DNA from: Candidatus Hydrogenedentota bacterium
GTDB lineage: Bacteria; Hydrogenedentota; Hydrogenedentia; Hydrogenedentales; CAILVY01
Assembly: GCA_029565395.1 (NCBI GenBank)
Contig: JAKQOG010000188.1
Coordinates: 1-64,000 of the forward strand
Direction: 5' to 3'
Length of the DNA stretch: 64,000 bases
Shown: positions 42,083 to 51,784 of the stretch, in pieces
Layout of the letters: each line of letters starts with the position of its first letter
Numbering within the stretch: the first letter of the stretch is position 1
Notes under the pieces: model-generated
What the model saw: the letters and a program-made list of their open reading frames with translations, nothing else
Told to the model about the DNA's origin: nothing
The model's database searches: none
Position numbers and translations under genes: made by a program

Positions 42083-45000
42083 TTACTTTCGGCTGGATAA
42101 CACTTGTTCCGAATCCGGACGGTTCAGCCGGTAGGTGTAGTCGGGCCATAAGGGACAATTCAGATCGACCCAGGCTTTCACCGCTTGCATCTCGTCTTTG
42201 GTCAAGGCGACCGTCTTGTGGTCTTCATCCCCCAGAACCTTCCAAAGTTTACTTTGGAGGGTCCCGAAAGAAAGCGGTTCGGCCTTAAACGGCCGTATGC
42301 CCCACGTATAATCGAAATAGTGAACCCAGCCGCCTTCGATGAGCGACCGGTAGGAGGCCGGTATGCGCTCTTCATCGAGTTTGCCGCGCAGATCGGGGCT
42401 CGCTCCCCTCCACCTTCCATCGTGACAACTGATGCATTGGCGGTCCAACACGGGCTGAACCACTTTCTCATAGGAAAAAGGCACTGCGCCCCAAGGCGGG
42501 GGCTCTAGACGGTCGGGCGGCCGCCGTATAGCCTCCCGCAAACCAACAGCAGGCGAAGAAGTTTGACGGCTTTCGTGGCAGCCGATGCAACTGCGCGTCT
42601 CGCCCGGCTGCAGTTGAATAACGCTCCGCATCCGTTGGATTTCATTGTAGTCTGCGTCAAGCAATTGGAAATAGAGCTGCCTTCCCGCGGGCGCCAGGAA
42701 ATTCGCCGAGCCATCCTCCGCCACGGGCGCGGTGCCGTACGATCTTTTCGCCTCATACGTTGGCCAGGCCGGATCATCGGTCACGCGGTAAAGGCCTTCT
42801 CCCACTTTTTCTATTTTCTTGGGCCAGTCGTGATTGGTTCTGACTGGGCTCACTAATGCGTTTGTTGTACGGGTAAGGTAACTGTTGGCATGACCTTTCA
42901 CAAGATGGGTCGGCGAGGCATAGAAATCCTGAAAGGGTGGGTGATCTTTTTGGCATTCGCCGTTAGGGAGACGTTCCAGGTCTGCGGGAACTTCCTCGGC
43001 GACTTGGATGTATTTGATGCGGCCGCGCACCTCTGGTCCCAGGCCCAGGTAAACGTCTTGAATGGTAAACCGTCCGAGTTGCTCATTTGCAAGACCCGGG
43101 TCAATGGAACTCGCCAGCACCGGCGGCCGCGGCTGCGGGCGCAAAGGCCTTGGCCCCGTGCTGCTGATTTCGGGATCAATATAGAGCAATTCACGATTGC
43201 CATACCGATCAATTACATATAGGCCCCAATTATGATGATTGTCAGGATTGTGGCTTACCAGGAAATAGTCACTGGAAATGGGGTAGGGATCCCGGAACGT
43301 GTCAAAATAGCTGCGGTCCATCTGGTAGTACGGATGCGTGTCCGGCGTAATGTTGGTAATGGCATTCGTGTCGAACGGATCTTTGCCCCGGTCAATCAAG
43401 GCAATCGGGCCTTCGTGACTGCCATGAGACATCAGCGTGCAGAGAATCTCGTTGGTTCCCGGAACCTCGTGCGCCTGGCTGTAGCAGTTGGGCGTATTGT
43501 TACCGAACACCAATGCGGGATGCGTTCCATCGGGGCGGATGGTCCAGAGCGTGTGGCTGAAATCCGCGCCTTTGTCGAGATACTCCGACCGCGTCCAGAG
43601 GATAAGGCCGTCGCTCATGACGGAGGGTTTCCACTCGCTCAGATTGGCGTGGGAAAGCCGCTGCAGATTCGAGCCGTCCCGCTCCATGCGGTAAAGCACA
43701 TATGCCTGCGGACGCCAGCAAAGAAAGCGAAGCGCGCACCGGGTGGTGATGAACGCCAATCCCCCATCCGGCAATACAGCCGGATCAAAGTCATGAAACG
43801 GACCCTCGGTGAGTTGCCGCACTTCACCACTATTTAACGACAGCGAATACATATGCCAGTACGAATCCCATCCCTCGACCTGCGAAATTTCCGGCCGATA
43901 GGCGAAGAAAACGGTCTGCGCGTCGTAATCGAGCACCGGCTCGCGGACAATGCCCGCGCTGCCATCGAATAGTTGCTCGATCTGGGCCTGGTCCGGAAGC
44001 AGGCCGCCCTGCGCGTCGCGAGGCACATGGAGCACGAAGACGCCGCCGCCGGGTTCAAGACAGCCGTCCAAATGCTCGCTGTAATTATGCGATTCCAGGA
44101 AAGGATGCCGCTTGGCGAACAGCACGTGTTCCAGCGGCGCCAGCGAAGGATCACGGAAAAACAGGCGCCGCTTGGCCCAGCGGGCCGCGAGGTAAAGGTC
44201 GTCGCTGGAAGCTTCCCCGGGGTCCGCCGCCGCCTGGAACTGGGCCAACTGCTGCCGTTCCGCGCTAACCTCCAATCCCTGCTTCTCAAGCCGGTCGATT
44301 AAATCCGAATACAGCGCCAGGACGCGCTTCAACGTCTCTAACCGCGCGAGCTGTCCCCAATACGGCGCGCCGCCCGGATACGCCGGACGCTCCGTCACAA
44401 GCGGGGACAGGTAATCGTCGTTGGGAATCTTGCTCCACGTATCGCGTTCACGCTGAAAGGCGTATTGCACCACGCCATGCCAGTTTTTCTCGGCCAGACG
44501 ATCCACCCGCAAGTGGGGCATCAGATCAAACGCGCTCAACGGGTTTTTCCGGTGAGGCACTAAAGAGCCTGCCTTGTCGCCCAGCGAAGCCACCGGCTGC
44601 CAGTCCGTTCCATCCAGCGACAACAGCACTTCGGCCTCGGTCGGGATGCGGTCCTGAAACGTGCCCTCCCGATCCCGTGAAATTACCACCCGGGCCACCT
44701 CTGCCGCCTCCGGCAATTCAATCTGCGCCCACCCTTCTCCAGGCGTGGCGGCAATCCAACTCTGGGAATTGCCATACTGACCGTCATTTAAATTTGCCAC
44801 CTGGTGAATTTCATACCCAGGTAACAGCGACGACGCGCTTGCCTTGGCTCCCCGGGACGCAAGCGCCAGATTCTCCGTGCCGTTAGGCCCGTAAATCTCC
44901 AATTCATCCAGGCACGGTTGCGTGTTTCCGCTGGTCTTGTGAATCACCAGCCGGATAAAACGGGCCGTCTGAGACGTAAAGTCAATCGCAGCCGTACGCT

Positions 45001-45160
45001 GTTTTGCTTCCGCGGCGGGAATGCGCGCTACATTCTCCGCAAACTCTTCCACCACGGGACGCCCCTTGGTTTGCGCCGCCCCTGCCGCGACGCCATCCTG
45101 TCCCGGCGTGGCCATCAGTATGAAACCAAACACAGCTAAAACAAACGGTAAAGCAGCCAT
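42083..45160 (-). CDS. Large secreted discoidin / beta-propeller / di-heme cytochrome c protein
   Basis: 1025 residues, signal peptide at the N-terminus, GGAGACCGG before the ATG. Residues about 60-205 form an F5/8-type discoidin carbohydrate-binding domain (ARFIRLVIHKTSGNTQPCLD, then VANLNDGQYGNSQSW). A helical part follows, then a WD40/TolB-like propeller from about 390 (LTEGPFHDFDPAVLPDGGLA, RMERDGSNLQRLSHANLSEW). The C-terminus carries two heme c sites, CIGCH (858-862) and CISCH (909-913). Its middle and end resemble the hydrazine-synthase alpha-like proteins that are widespread in Planctomycetes and are mostly uncharacterised. Probably a periplasmic or surface redox enzyme that binds polysaccharide. 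Neighbours are GH genes. Confidence 0.82.
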   Translation of the reverse strand: MAALPFVLAVFGFILMATPGQDGVAAGAAQTKGRPVVEEFAENVARIPAAEAKQRTAAIDFTSQTARFIRLVIHKTSGNTQPCLDELEIYGPNGTENLALASRGAKASASSLLPGYEIHQVANLNDGQYGNSQSWIAATPGEGWAQIELPEAAEVARVVISRDREGTFQDRIPTEAEVLLSLDGTDWQPVASLGDKAGSLVPHRKNPLSAFDLMPHLRVDRLAEKNWHGVVQYAFQRERDTWSKIPNDDYLSPLVTERPAYPGGAPYWGQLARLETLKRVLALYSDLIDRLEKQGLEVSAERQQLAQFQAAADPGEASSDDLYLAARWAKRRLFFRDPSLAPLEHVLFAKRHPFLESHNYSEHLDGCLEPGGGVFVLHVPRDAQGGLLPDQAQIEQLFDGSAGIVREPVLDYDAQTVFFAYRPEISQVEGWDSYWHMYSLSLNSGEVRQLTEGPFHDFDPAVLPDGGLAFITTRCALRFLCWRPQAYVLYRMERDGSNLQRLSHANLSEWKPSVMSDGLILWTRSEYLDKGADFSHTLWTIRPDGTHPALVFGNNTPNCYSQAHEVPGTNEILCTLMSHGSHEGPIALIDRGKDPFDTNAITNITPDTHPYYQMDRSYFDTFRDPYPISSDYFLVSHNPDNHHNWGLYVIDRYGNRELLYIDPEISSTGPRPLRPQPRPPVLASSIDPGLANEQLGRFTIQDVYLGLGPEVRGRIKYIQVAEEVPADLERLPNGECQKDHPPFQDFYASPTHLVKGHANSYLTRTTNALVSPVRTNHDWPKKIEKVGEGLYRVTDDPAWPTYEAKRSYGTAPVAEDGSANFLAPAGRQLYFQLLDADYNEIQRMRSVIQLQPGETRSCIGCHESRQTSSPAVGLREAIRRPPDRLEPPPWGAVPFSYEKVVQPVLDRQCISCHDGRWRGASPDLRGKLDEERIPASYRSLIEGGWVHYFDYTWGIRPFKAEPLSFGTLQSKLWKVLGDEDHKTVALTKDEMQAVKAWVDLNCPLWPDYTYRLNRPDSEQVLSSRK

Positions 45161-45246
45161 TTTCCGGTCTCCATTAAGGTATTATGAAGAATTATCCTTC
45201 TGTAGCCAGAACAAGTCAAGCACTGCGCAAGCGGCGTGCATCAGAA

Positions 45247-46404
45247 TCAGAACTTTTGCTGTTTGATGGCGTCTACCAGGTCCGGTTTCCATTTGCCGGT
45301 GGTGTCGCGGAGGCCGCTGTGAGCGCTGGGGGTGTCTTGATAGGCCCAGATCCACCATCCGGCGAAGCCGTAGTGCGCGCATTTCTGGAAATGCCATTGG
45401 AGGATCTCGGGGCCTGGGCGATCTTGGATGGAAATGATGCAATCGCGCACGTCGTCGTGTCCGGGGCCTTTGAGGTCGGTGGAGATGATTCTTGCAGCAT
45501 TCTCAGAGCCGAGAATGTTAACGATCTCTTTAAGATAGGAGAATCCATCAGGAGCGGGGTCGCAGAAGGGATAGGTGGTCATTACCCAATAGTCCGGTGG
45601 CATGGCCAGGTCGTCGATGATCCACTTTTTAAGGTTGTGGAAGGCGCTGAGGCGCATCTGTGGGGTCTTCTGCATCCAATACGCGGTGTTTGAGAAGATA
45701 GGCAGCATAATCGGCGGGGCCTTGGGACGTTTCCCGGCGGCGCGGAATACCGGCCATACTTGTTTCACGAAACGTTCGGTATTCGTGGTGATGGCCGGGT
45801 TATCGTCGCGGTCCCACAGGCAAGGTTCCGCTGCGCCGAGTTCGTAGTTGCCCATCATGCACCACAGTGCAATGGCTTCCGGATGCTTCGTGCGCCCTTC
45901 TATGTACTCGATCATTTCCCGGTACCACAGGGCGGATTCATTCCAGGGGGTTTCATCGGGCTTCGGCCAGTAACCCGAGTTTCCGATCTGATGGCCAGGA
46001 TCCACGGAATATGGAATCCACATGTTGGAGGCTAGATCGAGTTCGACGGATAGACCGGCGTCATGGCAATCATCAATAAATGCCGCCACGCCATCCAGAT
46101 AGGCAATGTTTGCCCACTCGGTCAGGGGTTGTCCTTCCTGGGGCGCTTGAGAAGGCTTTTTTAATGAATAGGCAATGCATACGAAGATATCAATGAGATT
46201 GATGCCGGTGGCGCTGACAAGTTCTTTCAAGGTGGTCTGTATTTGGGGGCGGTATTCCGGATAGAAACAAAGCCACGGAAAATCCGGGGTTTCGGGCTTC
46301 ACCAGCGGATTAAAATACACCCCGCGAAACGGCGATTGGGAGGCGGCGGATCCCCCAATGCAGGCCGCCGTAATCAGAATGATGAATATTGTTATCGAGC
46401 GCAC
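45247..46404 (-). CDS. Secreted clan GH-A-like glycoside hydrolase
   Basis: 385 residues, start codon GTG, signal peptide MRSITIFIILITAACIGGSA. A TIM-barrel-like pattern: FRGVYFNPLVKPETPDFPWL, VAAFIDDCHDAGLSVELDLA, IALWCMMGNYELGAAEP, where the Asn-Tyr-Glu is a candidate acid/base, and a C-terminal GFAGWWIWAYQDTPSAH that resembles the last barrel strand of GH5/GH2-type enzymes. No family number can be assigned by eye. It sits downstream of nothing obvious and ends 86 bases before the di-heme gene on the same strand. Confidence 0.6.
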   Translation of the reverse strand: MRSITIFIILITAACIGGSAASQSPFRGVYFNPLVKPETPDFPWLCFYPEYRPQIQTTLKELVSATGINLIDIFVCIAYSLKKPSQAPQEGQPLTEWANIAYLDGVAAFIDDCHDAGLSVELDLASNMWIPYSVDPGHQIGNSGYWPKPDETPWNESALWYREMIEYIEGRTKHPEAIALWCMMGNYELGAAEPCLWDRDDNPAITTNTERFVKQVWPVFRAAGKRPKAPPIMLPIFSNTAYWMQKTPQMRLSAFHNLKKWIIDDLAMPPDYWVMTTYPFCDPAPDGFSYLKEIVNILGSENAARIISTDLKGPGHDDVRDCIISIQDRPGPEILQWHFQKCAHYGFAGWWIWAYQDTPSAHSGLRDTTGKWKPDLVDAIKQQKF

Positions 46405-46488
46405 GATACTTACCCAAGAGTCCTCAAAACCAAATTTAGAGACCTTTGCCTTTTTAGATCTCTTGTATTACGTTAGGGACTGAATTTT

Positions 46489-47064
46489 CTATTTTCCCGG
46501 GCGCTCAATCATGGGGGGGTGAGTATACCGCGCCATCTTGACGGGGAACACGCCTCCGGATACGGCCCGGATGTCCTGCACGGAGATAAATGCCCTCGGG
46601 ACGTGCTCGCGGAGCAGTTGCATGATCGCACGCAGGTTTTTACGCCGGATGATCATCATCATGATCCGCACACTGCCCTCCACGCCCTGGGCCTCGAACA
46701 TGGTCACGCCGAAGCGCGCCGCCCTCATGTGGCTGAGAAGATCCGACTTATCCTCTTTCATGACCACCCAAAGGGATTGAATGCCCATGGCGAGCTTGTC
46801 TTCGATGAGCATGCCCACATAGTTGCCCATGGCGAATCCCCCGGCGAATGCAAGGTAGTTTACCCAGGAATTGATGGAGTTCATGACCGCGCCCATGACG
46901 GCAATCCAGATTAACACTTCAAAAAAGCCACAGGCCGGCGCAAGCAGCTTTAAACCGCGCGAGAGGGAGATGATGCGTAATGTTCCAATGGAAACATCCA
47001 ACACCCGTGCGCAGAAAATGAGAATTGGAAGCAGCCAGTGTATGTTCTCTTGAAAGAAAGTCAT
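46489..47064 (-). CDS. UPF0316/DUF2179-type membrane protein
   Basis: 191 residues from the ATG at 47064 (MTFFQENIHWLLPILIF), preceded by GGAGTG; the longer frame to 47166 is polar leader. Three N-terminal helices carry CARVLDVSIGTLRIISLSRG and GFFEVLIWIAVMGAV, the UPF0316 signature. The C-terminal soluble part contains GVTMFEAQGVEGSVRIMMMI and RRKNLRAIMQLLREHVPRAF, a DUF2179 domain, which often follows membrane transport modules. Function unknown. Confidence 0.85.
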   Translation of the reverse strand: MTFFQENIHWLLPILIFCARVLDVSIGTLRIISLSRGLKLLAPACGFFEVLIWIAVMGAVMNSINSWVNYLAFAGGFAMGNYVGMLIEDKLAMGIQSLWVVMKEDKSDLLSHMRAARFGVTMFEAQGVEGSVRIMMMIIRRKNLRAIMQLLREHVPRAFISVQDIRAVSGGVFPVKMARYTHPPMIERPGK

Positions 47065-47218
47065 TGTTGTGTCACTCCGTGGGCTGTGATTCCCAAAACC
47101 TTGCCTTTGTTGGGGACAAGGTCCACTGCCTTCCCCATTGTGTGCCCTATTCGGTGAATTCGTCAAATTTCACCTATTCAGGCGAAATAAACTCCCCCGT
47201 CTGAACTCCCGGGATACT

Positions 47219-48745
47219 TCATAGAATGTAAAGGCTTTGAGTGGAAAACGACGAGTCACTGGTGATATTGAGGCCGAGGGTGCGCAGTCCTGCTTCATCG
47301 CCGGGGGTGGGGATGTGGGTGCTGTGCATATCGCACCCCTGGAGGTTTTTAAGTTGTTCTATGGCCAGTTGGGTGGCGCTGTTCGAGGGGGTGGAGGCGC
47401 CCACGGCGATTAAGGCTTCTTCGAGATCGAGGCTGACGCTCTTGCCGTCGTTCATTTCGCGTTTCATGTTGCCAATGGCTTCAAGGATGTTGGGGGAAAT
47501 CAGGTGGATTCTATCCGGGATTTCAGCGAGATGCTTAATGGCATTCAAGACGGCGCTGGTGGCGGCATGCATGAGGTGCGAATTGCTGCCGGTGATGATC
47601 GTGCCGTCTTTGAGTTCAATGGAGGTGCCGCAATATACCCCATCATGGCCCTTATTGCTGCGCTGGGCGCGTGCGGCGGCTTCACGGGCTGCCTGGACCA
47701 CCCGCCGGTCTTCCACCTGCACGCCGAGGTCGTTCATAATCAGTTCGACGCGCTCCACGGTCTCGCGGTCCACAAGGCCCATCATATATTCGCAGCGGTA
47801 GCGCAGCACGCGGCGGATGACTTCCTGCCTGGCGGCTTCCCGCACGCTTTCATCATCCACAATGCCGAACCCCACGCGGTTGACCCCCATGTCGGTAGGG
47901 GACTTATAAAAGGATTCGGCGCCGGTGATTTTTTCGAGAATGCGTTTCAAGAGCGGGAAAGCATCGACATCGCGGTTGTAGTTGATGGAAGTTTTTCCGT
48001 AGGCCTCCAAATGGAAGGGATCGATCACATTGACGTCCTTGAGGTCCGCCGTAGCGGCTTCATAGGCCACGTTGACGGGATGTTTCAAGGGAATGTTCCA
48101 GATGGGGAAGGTTTCAAACTTGGCGTAGCCCGCGCGCACGCCGCGTTCGTATTCGTGATAAAGCTGGGAGAGGCAAGTGCCCAGTTTGCCGCTGCCGGGC
48201 CCGGGACCGGTGACGACCACGAGGGGATGGGTGGTTTCTATATAGGCGTTGCGCCCGTACCCTTCTTCGCTGACGATGAGATCGACGTCGGTGGGATATC
48301 CTTTGGTGGCGCGATGGGTGTAGACCTTGAGGCCGCGGCGTTCAAGCTTGTTTTTGAAAAGTTGCGCGGACGGCTGGTCTTCGTAGCGGGTGATGACCAC
48401 GGCGGTGATTTCGAGGCCCCAGTCGCGGCGGAGATCGTCGATGAGTTTAAGGACGTCGATGTCGTAGGTAATGCCGAAATCCGCGCGGATTTTCTTCCGG
48501 TCGATGTCCCCCGCATAAATGCACAGGATGATGTCGATCTTGTCTTTTATCTTTTGGAGAAGGCGCATTTTCACGTTGGGATCAAAGCCGGGGAGCACCC
48601 GCGCGGCATGGAAATCAAAGATGAGCTTTCCGCCAAACTCCAAATACAGCTTGTTGTCGAACCGCTGAATGCGTTCGAGAATTTCAACTGTTTGCTCCGC
48701 CAGATACTTTTCAACATCAAACGCAAGGGGATTTCCCGCGCCCAT
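47219..48745 (-). CDS. DUF1846 (UPF0371) protein
   Basis: 508 residues, close to the normal length of this family. It begins with [20 protein letters not shown] and [20 protein letters not shown], then [40 protein letters not shown] with a P-loop-like glycine motif, and a C-terminal [20 protein letters not shown]. Structures of the family show a nucleotide-binding fold, but the reaction is undetermined. GGGAG lies upstream of the ATG. It is divergent from ffh. A long open frame on the opposite strand (47504-48787) is a shadow caused by codon bias. Confidence 0.9.
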   Translation of the reverse strand: MGAGNPLAFDVEKYLAEQTVEILERIQRFDNKLYLEFGGKLIFDFHAARVLPGFDPNVKMRLLQKIKDKIDIILCIYAGDIDRKKIRADFGITYDIDVLKLIDDLRRDWGLEITAVVITRYEDQPSAQLFKNKLERRGLKVYTHRATKGYPTDVDLIVSEEGYGRNAYIETTHPLVVVTGPGPGSGKLGTCLSQLYHEYERGVRAGYAKFETFPIWNIPLKHPVNVAYEAATADLKDVNVIDPFHLEAYGKTSINYNRDVDAFPLLKRILEKITGAESFYKSPTDMGVNRVGFGIVDDESVREAARQEVIRRVLRYRCEYMMGLVDRETVERVELIMNDLGVQVEDRRVVQAAREAAARAQRSNKGHDGVYCGTSIELKDGTIITGSNSHLMHAATSAVLNAIKHLAEIPDRIHLISPNILEAIGNMKREMNDGKSVSLDLEEALIAVGASTPSNSATQLAIEQLKNLQGCDMHSTHIPTPGDEAGLRTLGLNITSDSSFSTQSLYIL

Positions 48746-48845
48746 AATAAAACTTCTCCCAATCTGTTATGCCCGGAAGGATTGTAACCTATGGACACGA
48801 GACAATCAATGCAACGCCATCCGCTCCTGCCTCCTGCGTAACTCC

Positions 48846-48875
48846 TTGAAACCTCGGCTGTTTATATGCTACACT
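48846..48875 (+). promoter_or_regulatory. Candidate extended -10 promoter for the ffh operon
   Basis: TTGAAA (48846-48851), 18-base spacer ending in TGC, TACACT (48870-48875). About 80 bases before the ffh ATG. The TGn just before the -10 supports it. Confidence 0.5.
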
Positions 48876-48955
48876 TTCACTCTTGTTCGGGGGATTAATC
48901 CGTCCGAACATACCGTGATGGCATCCATTCCCCGTGGAACGCTAACGCTGGACGT

Positions 48956-50299
48956 ATGTTTGAGAATCTGACAAAAAAGCTGGAACTGGCCTTCAAGAAT
49001 ATTCGCGGGCAGGGCCGCCTGACCGAGAAGAACATGAAGGATGGCCTTCAGGAGATCCGCGTGGCGCTCCTGGAGGCGGATGTCAATTACAAGGTAGTCA
49101 AGAAGTTTATTGAGGATGTGCAGGAGCAGGCGGCCGGGCAGAAAGTGCTCGACAGCGTTAATCCTACACAGCAGATTATAAAGATTGTCCATGACGAGCT
49201 GGTGCGGATCATGGGCGAGAAACATGAGGGTCTTCGCCGGGCGGAATCCGGCCCGACGATCCTCATGATGGTTGGTCTTCAGGGCCAAGGCAAAACGACG
49301 ACCGCCGGCAAATTGGGCTTGATGCTCAAGAAAAAGGGTCTCAAACCCTTGCTGGTGGGCGCGGACGTCTACCGCCCGGCGGCCATCCGACAGTTGGAGA
49401 TAGTCGCAAAACAGGCTGGAACCGAGTTTTTCAGCCTGGGCGAGAACGCAAACCCGGTGGACACGTGCCTCATGGCGCGCGGCGAGGCCCAAATGCGCGG
49501 CTGCGACACCATAATCCTCGACACGGCGGGGCGCCTGCATGTGGATGAGTCGATGATGATGGAAGTGCGGCAAATTGCCACGCAGGTGAAGCCGCACGAG
49601 ATATTATTTGTCGCGAACGCCATGACCGGTCAGGACGCGGTAAAGTCCGCAAAGCAGTTCCACGACACGCTGCCATTGACGGGAGTGATCCTCACACAGA
49701 TGGACGGTGATGCGCGGGGCGGCGCGGCCATCAGCCTGATTGAAGTGACGGGCTGCCCCATCAAGTTCGTGGGAACGGGCGAGAAGCTCGATGCGCTGGA
49801 GCCGTTTCATCCGCGGCGGCTGGCGGACCAGATCCTGGGCATGGGCGACGTGGTGTCGCTGGTGGAGAAGGCGCAGGAGGTGGTGGATCGCGAACAGGCG
49901 ATCAAGTTCCAGGAGAAGGTGCGCAAGGCGGACTGGAATCTGGAAGATTTTCTGCAGCAGATGCAGCAGATGAAGAAAATGGGCCCGATGGGCGATCTGT
50001 TGAAGAAGATCCCCGGGCTGAACAAGATGATGCCGCAGATGAACGGCGTGCCGGAAGACGAGTTGAAGTATACGGAAGCGATTATCTATTCGATGACGCC
50101 GAAGGAACGGCGGCATCCGAAGATCATCAACGGGAGCCGGCGGCGGCGGATTGCGGCGGGCAGCGGTACAAGCGTGCAGGATGTGAACGCGCTGCTCAAA
50201 GATTTTGAAAAGATGAAGAAAATGATGAAGGACATGATGAAGGGATCGAAAGGCCGAGGCCCAAGAATGCCCTTGGGACCGGGCATGTTGCCCTTCTAG
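48956..50299 (+). CDS. ffh: Signal recognition particle protein Ffh
   Basis: GTPase that binds SRP RNA and targets nascent membrane proteins to FtsY. It has 447 residues. N domain: MFENLTKKLELAFKNIRGQG; G domain: MMVGLQGQGKTTTAGKLG (G1), ILDTAGRLHVD (G3), VILTQMDGDARGGAAISL (G4); M domain rich in Met with GPMGDLLKKIPGLNKMMPQM, and RHPKIINGSRRRRIAAGSGT, which binds RNA. In the G4 motif the usual Lys of TK[LM]DGD is Gln here (TQMDGD). No SD-like sequence precedes the ATG. First gene of the ffh-rpsP-khpA-trmD-rplS operon. Confidence 0.97.
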   Translation: MFENLTKKLELAFKNIRGQGRLTEKNMKDGLQEIRVALLEADVNYKVVKKFIEDVQEQAAGQKVLDSVNPTQQIIKIVHDELVRIMGEKHEGLRRAESGPTILMMVGLQGQGKTTTAGKLGLMLKKKGLKPLLVGADVYRPAAIRQLEIVAKQAGTEFFSLGENANPVDTCLMARGEAQMRGCDTIILDTAGRLHVDESMMMEVRQIATQVKPHEILFVANAMTGQDAVKSAKQFHDTLPLTGVILTQMDGDARGGAAISLIEVTGCPIKFVGTGEKLDALEPFHPRRLADQILGMGDVVSLVEKAQEVVDREQAIKFQEKVRKADWNLEDFLQQMQQMKKMGPMGDLLKKIPGLNKMMPQMNGVPEDELKYTEAIIYSMTPKERRHPKIINGSRRRRIAAGSGTSVQDVNALLKDFEKMKKMMKDMMKGSKGRGPRMPLGPGMLPF

Positions 50300-50318
50300 C
50301 AACGAAAGAGGACACCTG

Positions 50319-50672
50319 ATGGCAACAGCAATTCGAATGAGGCGGGTAGGCCGGACGCACAAGCCGTATTACCGGATTGTGGTAATCGATTCCCGGGACC
50401 GGCGAAGTGGAACGGAAGTGGATGTGATTGGCGTATATCAGCCGTGCGCGCGTCCGAATCCAGTCGTCGATGTGGACGCGTTCAAGGCGCTCGGTTGGCT
50501 GCGCAAGGGTGCGCAGCCCTCGGATACAGCGCGGAATCTGTTCAGCAAGCTTGGGATTATGAAACACTACCACGATGGTACGACACCGGAAGCGCCAGAA
50601 GCCCCGGTTGCTTCTGTGCCCGATGCTGCTCCGGAAGCTACAGCAGAGTCAACCGCCGTTCCCGAGGCCTGA
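50319..50672 (+). CDS. rpsP: Ribosomal protein S16 with an acidic C-terminal tail
   Basis: 117 residues. The S16 core occupies residues 1-85: MATAIRMRRVGRTHKPYYRI, VVIDSRDRRSGTEVDVIGVY, FKALGWLRKGAQPSDTARNL. The last 30 residues form a low-complexity Pro/Ala/Glu tail not found in standard S16 (about 80-90). Such tails occur in several phyla. AGAGGA precedes the ATG, 19 bases after ffh. Component of the 30S subunit. Confidence 0.97.
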   Translation: MATAIRMRRVGRTHKPYYRIVVIDSRDRRSGTEVDVIGVYQPCARPNPVVDVDAFKALGWLRKGAQPSDTARNLFSKLGIMKHYHDGTTPEAPEAPVASVPDAAPEATAESTAVPEA

Positions 50673-50724
50673 TACGCTGCACGGGACGGTAAAACAATAA
50701 ATTAATAGTGATACGGGAAGTATT

Positions 50725-50955
50725 ATGAAAGACTTGGTGGAATTCATTGCGAAGAAACTGGTGGAACATCCTGAAGATGTGCAAGTGCAGTTGATTGAAA
50801 CGGAAGATGGTCATGAATACAAACTGCATGTGCATCAGGAAGACATGGGCCGCGTTATTGGCAAAAGCGGGCGCACCGCGAAAGCCATGCGCACCTTGTT
50901 GAGTTCGGCGGCGGCGAAAAACAGCGTCCGCGCCTCTCTCGAGATTGTTGAATAA
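50725..50955 (+). CDS. khpA: KhpA, KH-domain RNA-binding protein
   Basis: 76 residues: MKDLVEFIAKKLVEHPEDVQ, then the KH motif GRVIGKSGRTAKAMRTLL with the GxxG loop (GKSG), and a final VRASLEIVE strand. KhpA with KhpB binds RNA and influences cell elongation in firmicutes. The gene is in its usual place between rpsP and trmD. Confidence 0.94.
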   Translation: MKDLVEFIAKKLVEHPEDVQVQLIETEDGHEYKLHVHQEDMGRVIGKSGRTAKAMRTLLSSAAAKNSVRASLEIVE

Positions 50956-51031
50956 TTAGAGGCTTGAGGCTTGAAAGCTTGAGTCCGCCTGCGGCGGATG
51001 AAGCTTGAGGCTTGAGGCGAATGGCTAAACT
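50956..51031. repeat. Repeat block between khpA and trmD (position of rimM)
   Basis: Direct GAGGCTT/GCTTGAG repeats on both sides (50959-50983 and 51000-51018) surround a perfect hairpin TCCGCC-TGC-GGCGGA (50984-50998). The whole intergenic space is 76 bases, and no rimM frame exists here. Confidence 0.85.
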
Positions 51032-51784
51032 ATGAGGATTGATGTCCTCACATTATTCCCGGAGATGTTGGAAGGGCCGTTAAAGGCCAGCTTGCTGGGC
51101 AAGGCAGTGGCCGATGGCCTCCTGACTGTGGCCTTGACGCAGATCCGGGATTTTGCGACGGACCGTCACCGGACGGTGGATGATGCGCCGTACGGCGGCG
51201 GGGCCGGGATGGTAATGAAATGTGAGCCGCTTTTTGCGGCTGTGGAAAGTTTAAAAGGACGCAACAGCCTGGAACGGGTGATTCTGCTGTCGCCCCGCGG
51301 GCGGCGGCTGGATCAGACCCTGGTGCGGGAATTGGCCGGATGTCCCGATCTCGTGCTTATCTGCGCGCGGTATGAGGGCGTGGATGAGCGGGTGTCTCAG
51401 ACGCTGGTCACGGATGAAATCTCCATCGGAGATTACGTGCTGAGCGGCGGAGAACTGCCTGCCTTGGTGCTCATTGAGGCGATCAGCCGCATGATACCCG
51501 GTGTGGTTGGCGATTGGGAATCCGTTGCTACGGATTCTTTCTACGAAGGCCGGTTGGGCGCGCCGCAATACACGCGGCCGCAGGAATTCCGGGGTATGGA
51601 AGTTCCCCAGGTGTTGCGGGATGGAAATCACGCGGCGATACGCCGCTGGAAGAGAAAAGAGGCCCTGCGCGCCACGCTCGCGCGGCGGCCCGATTTGCTG
51701 AAGGATTTGGACAAAGAAGAGAAGAACCTGCTCGCCGAAATCGAGCGTGAGACGCCGATGCCGGAGAGGGAGAACACATCGTGA
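51032..51784 (+). CDS. trmD: tRNA (guanine37-N1)-methyltransferase TrmD
   Basis: 250 residues. SPOUT methyltransferase that makes m1G37 in tRNAs reading CNN codons. It begins [20 protein letters not shown]. The deep trefoil-knot motifs are visible: [51 protein letters not shown] and the C-terminal [20 protein letters not shown] with the conserved Asp/His. Overlaps rplS by 4 bases (GTGA). Confident. Confidence 0.97.
   Translation: MRIDVLTLFPEMLEGPLKASLLGKAVADGLLTVALTQIRDFATDRHRTVDDAPYGGGAGMVMKCEPLFAAVESLKGRNSLERVILLSPRGRRLDQTLVRELAGCPDLVLICARYEGVDERVSQTLVTDEISIGDYVLSGGELPALVLIEAISRMIPGVVGDWESVATDSFYEGRLGAPQYTRPQEFRGMEVPQVLRDGNHAAIRRWKRKEALRATLARRPDLLKDLDKEEKNLLAEIERETPMPERENTS

Noticed and set aside
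47504-48787. 427-codon open frame on the plus strand
   Set aside because: It lies wholly opposite the DUF1846 gene, has no family features and reflects codon bias of the real gene.
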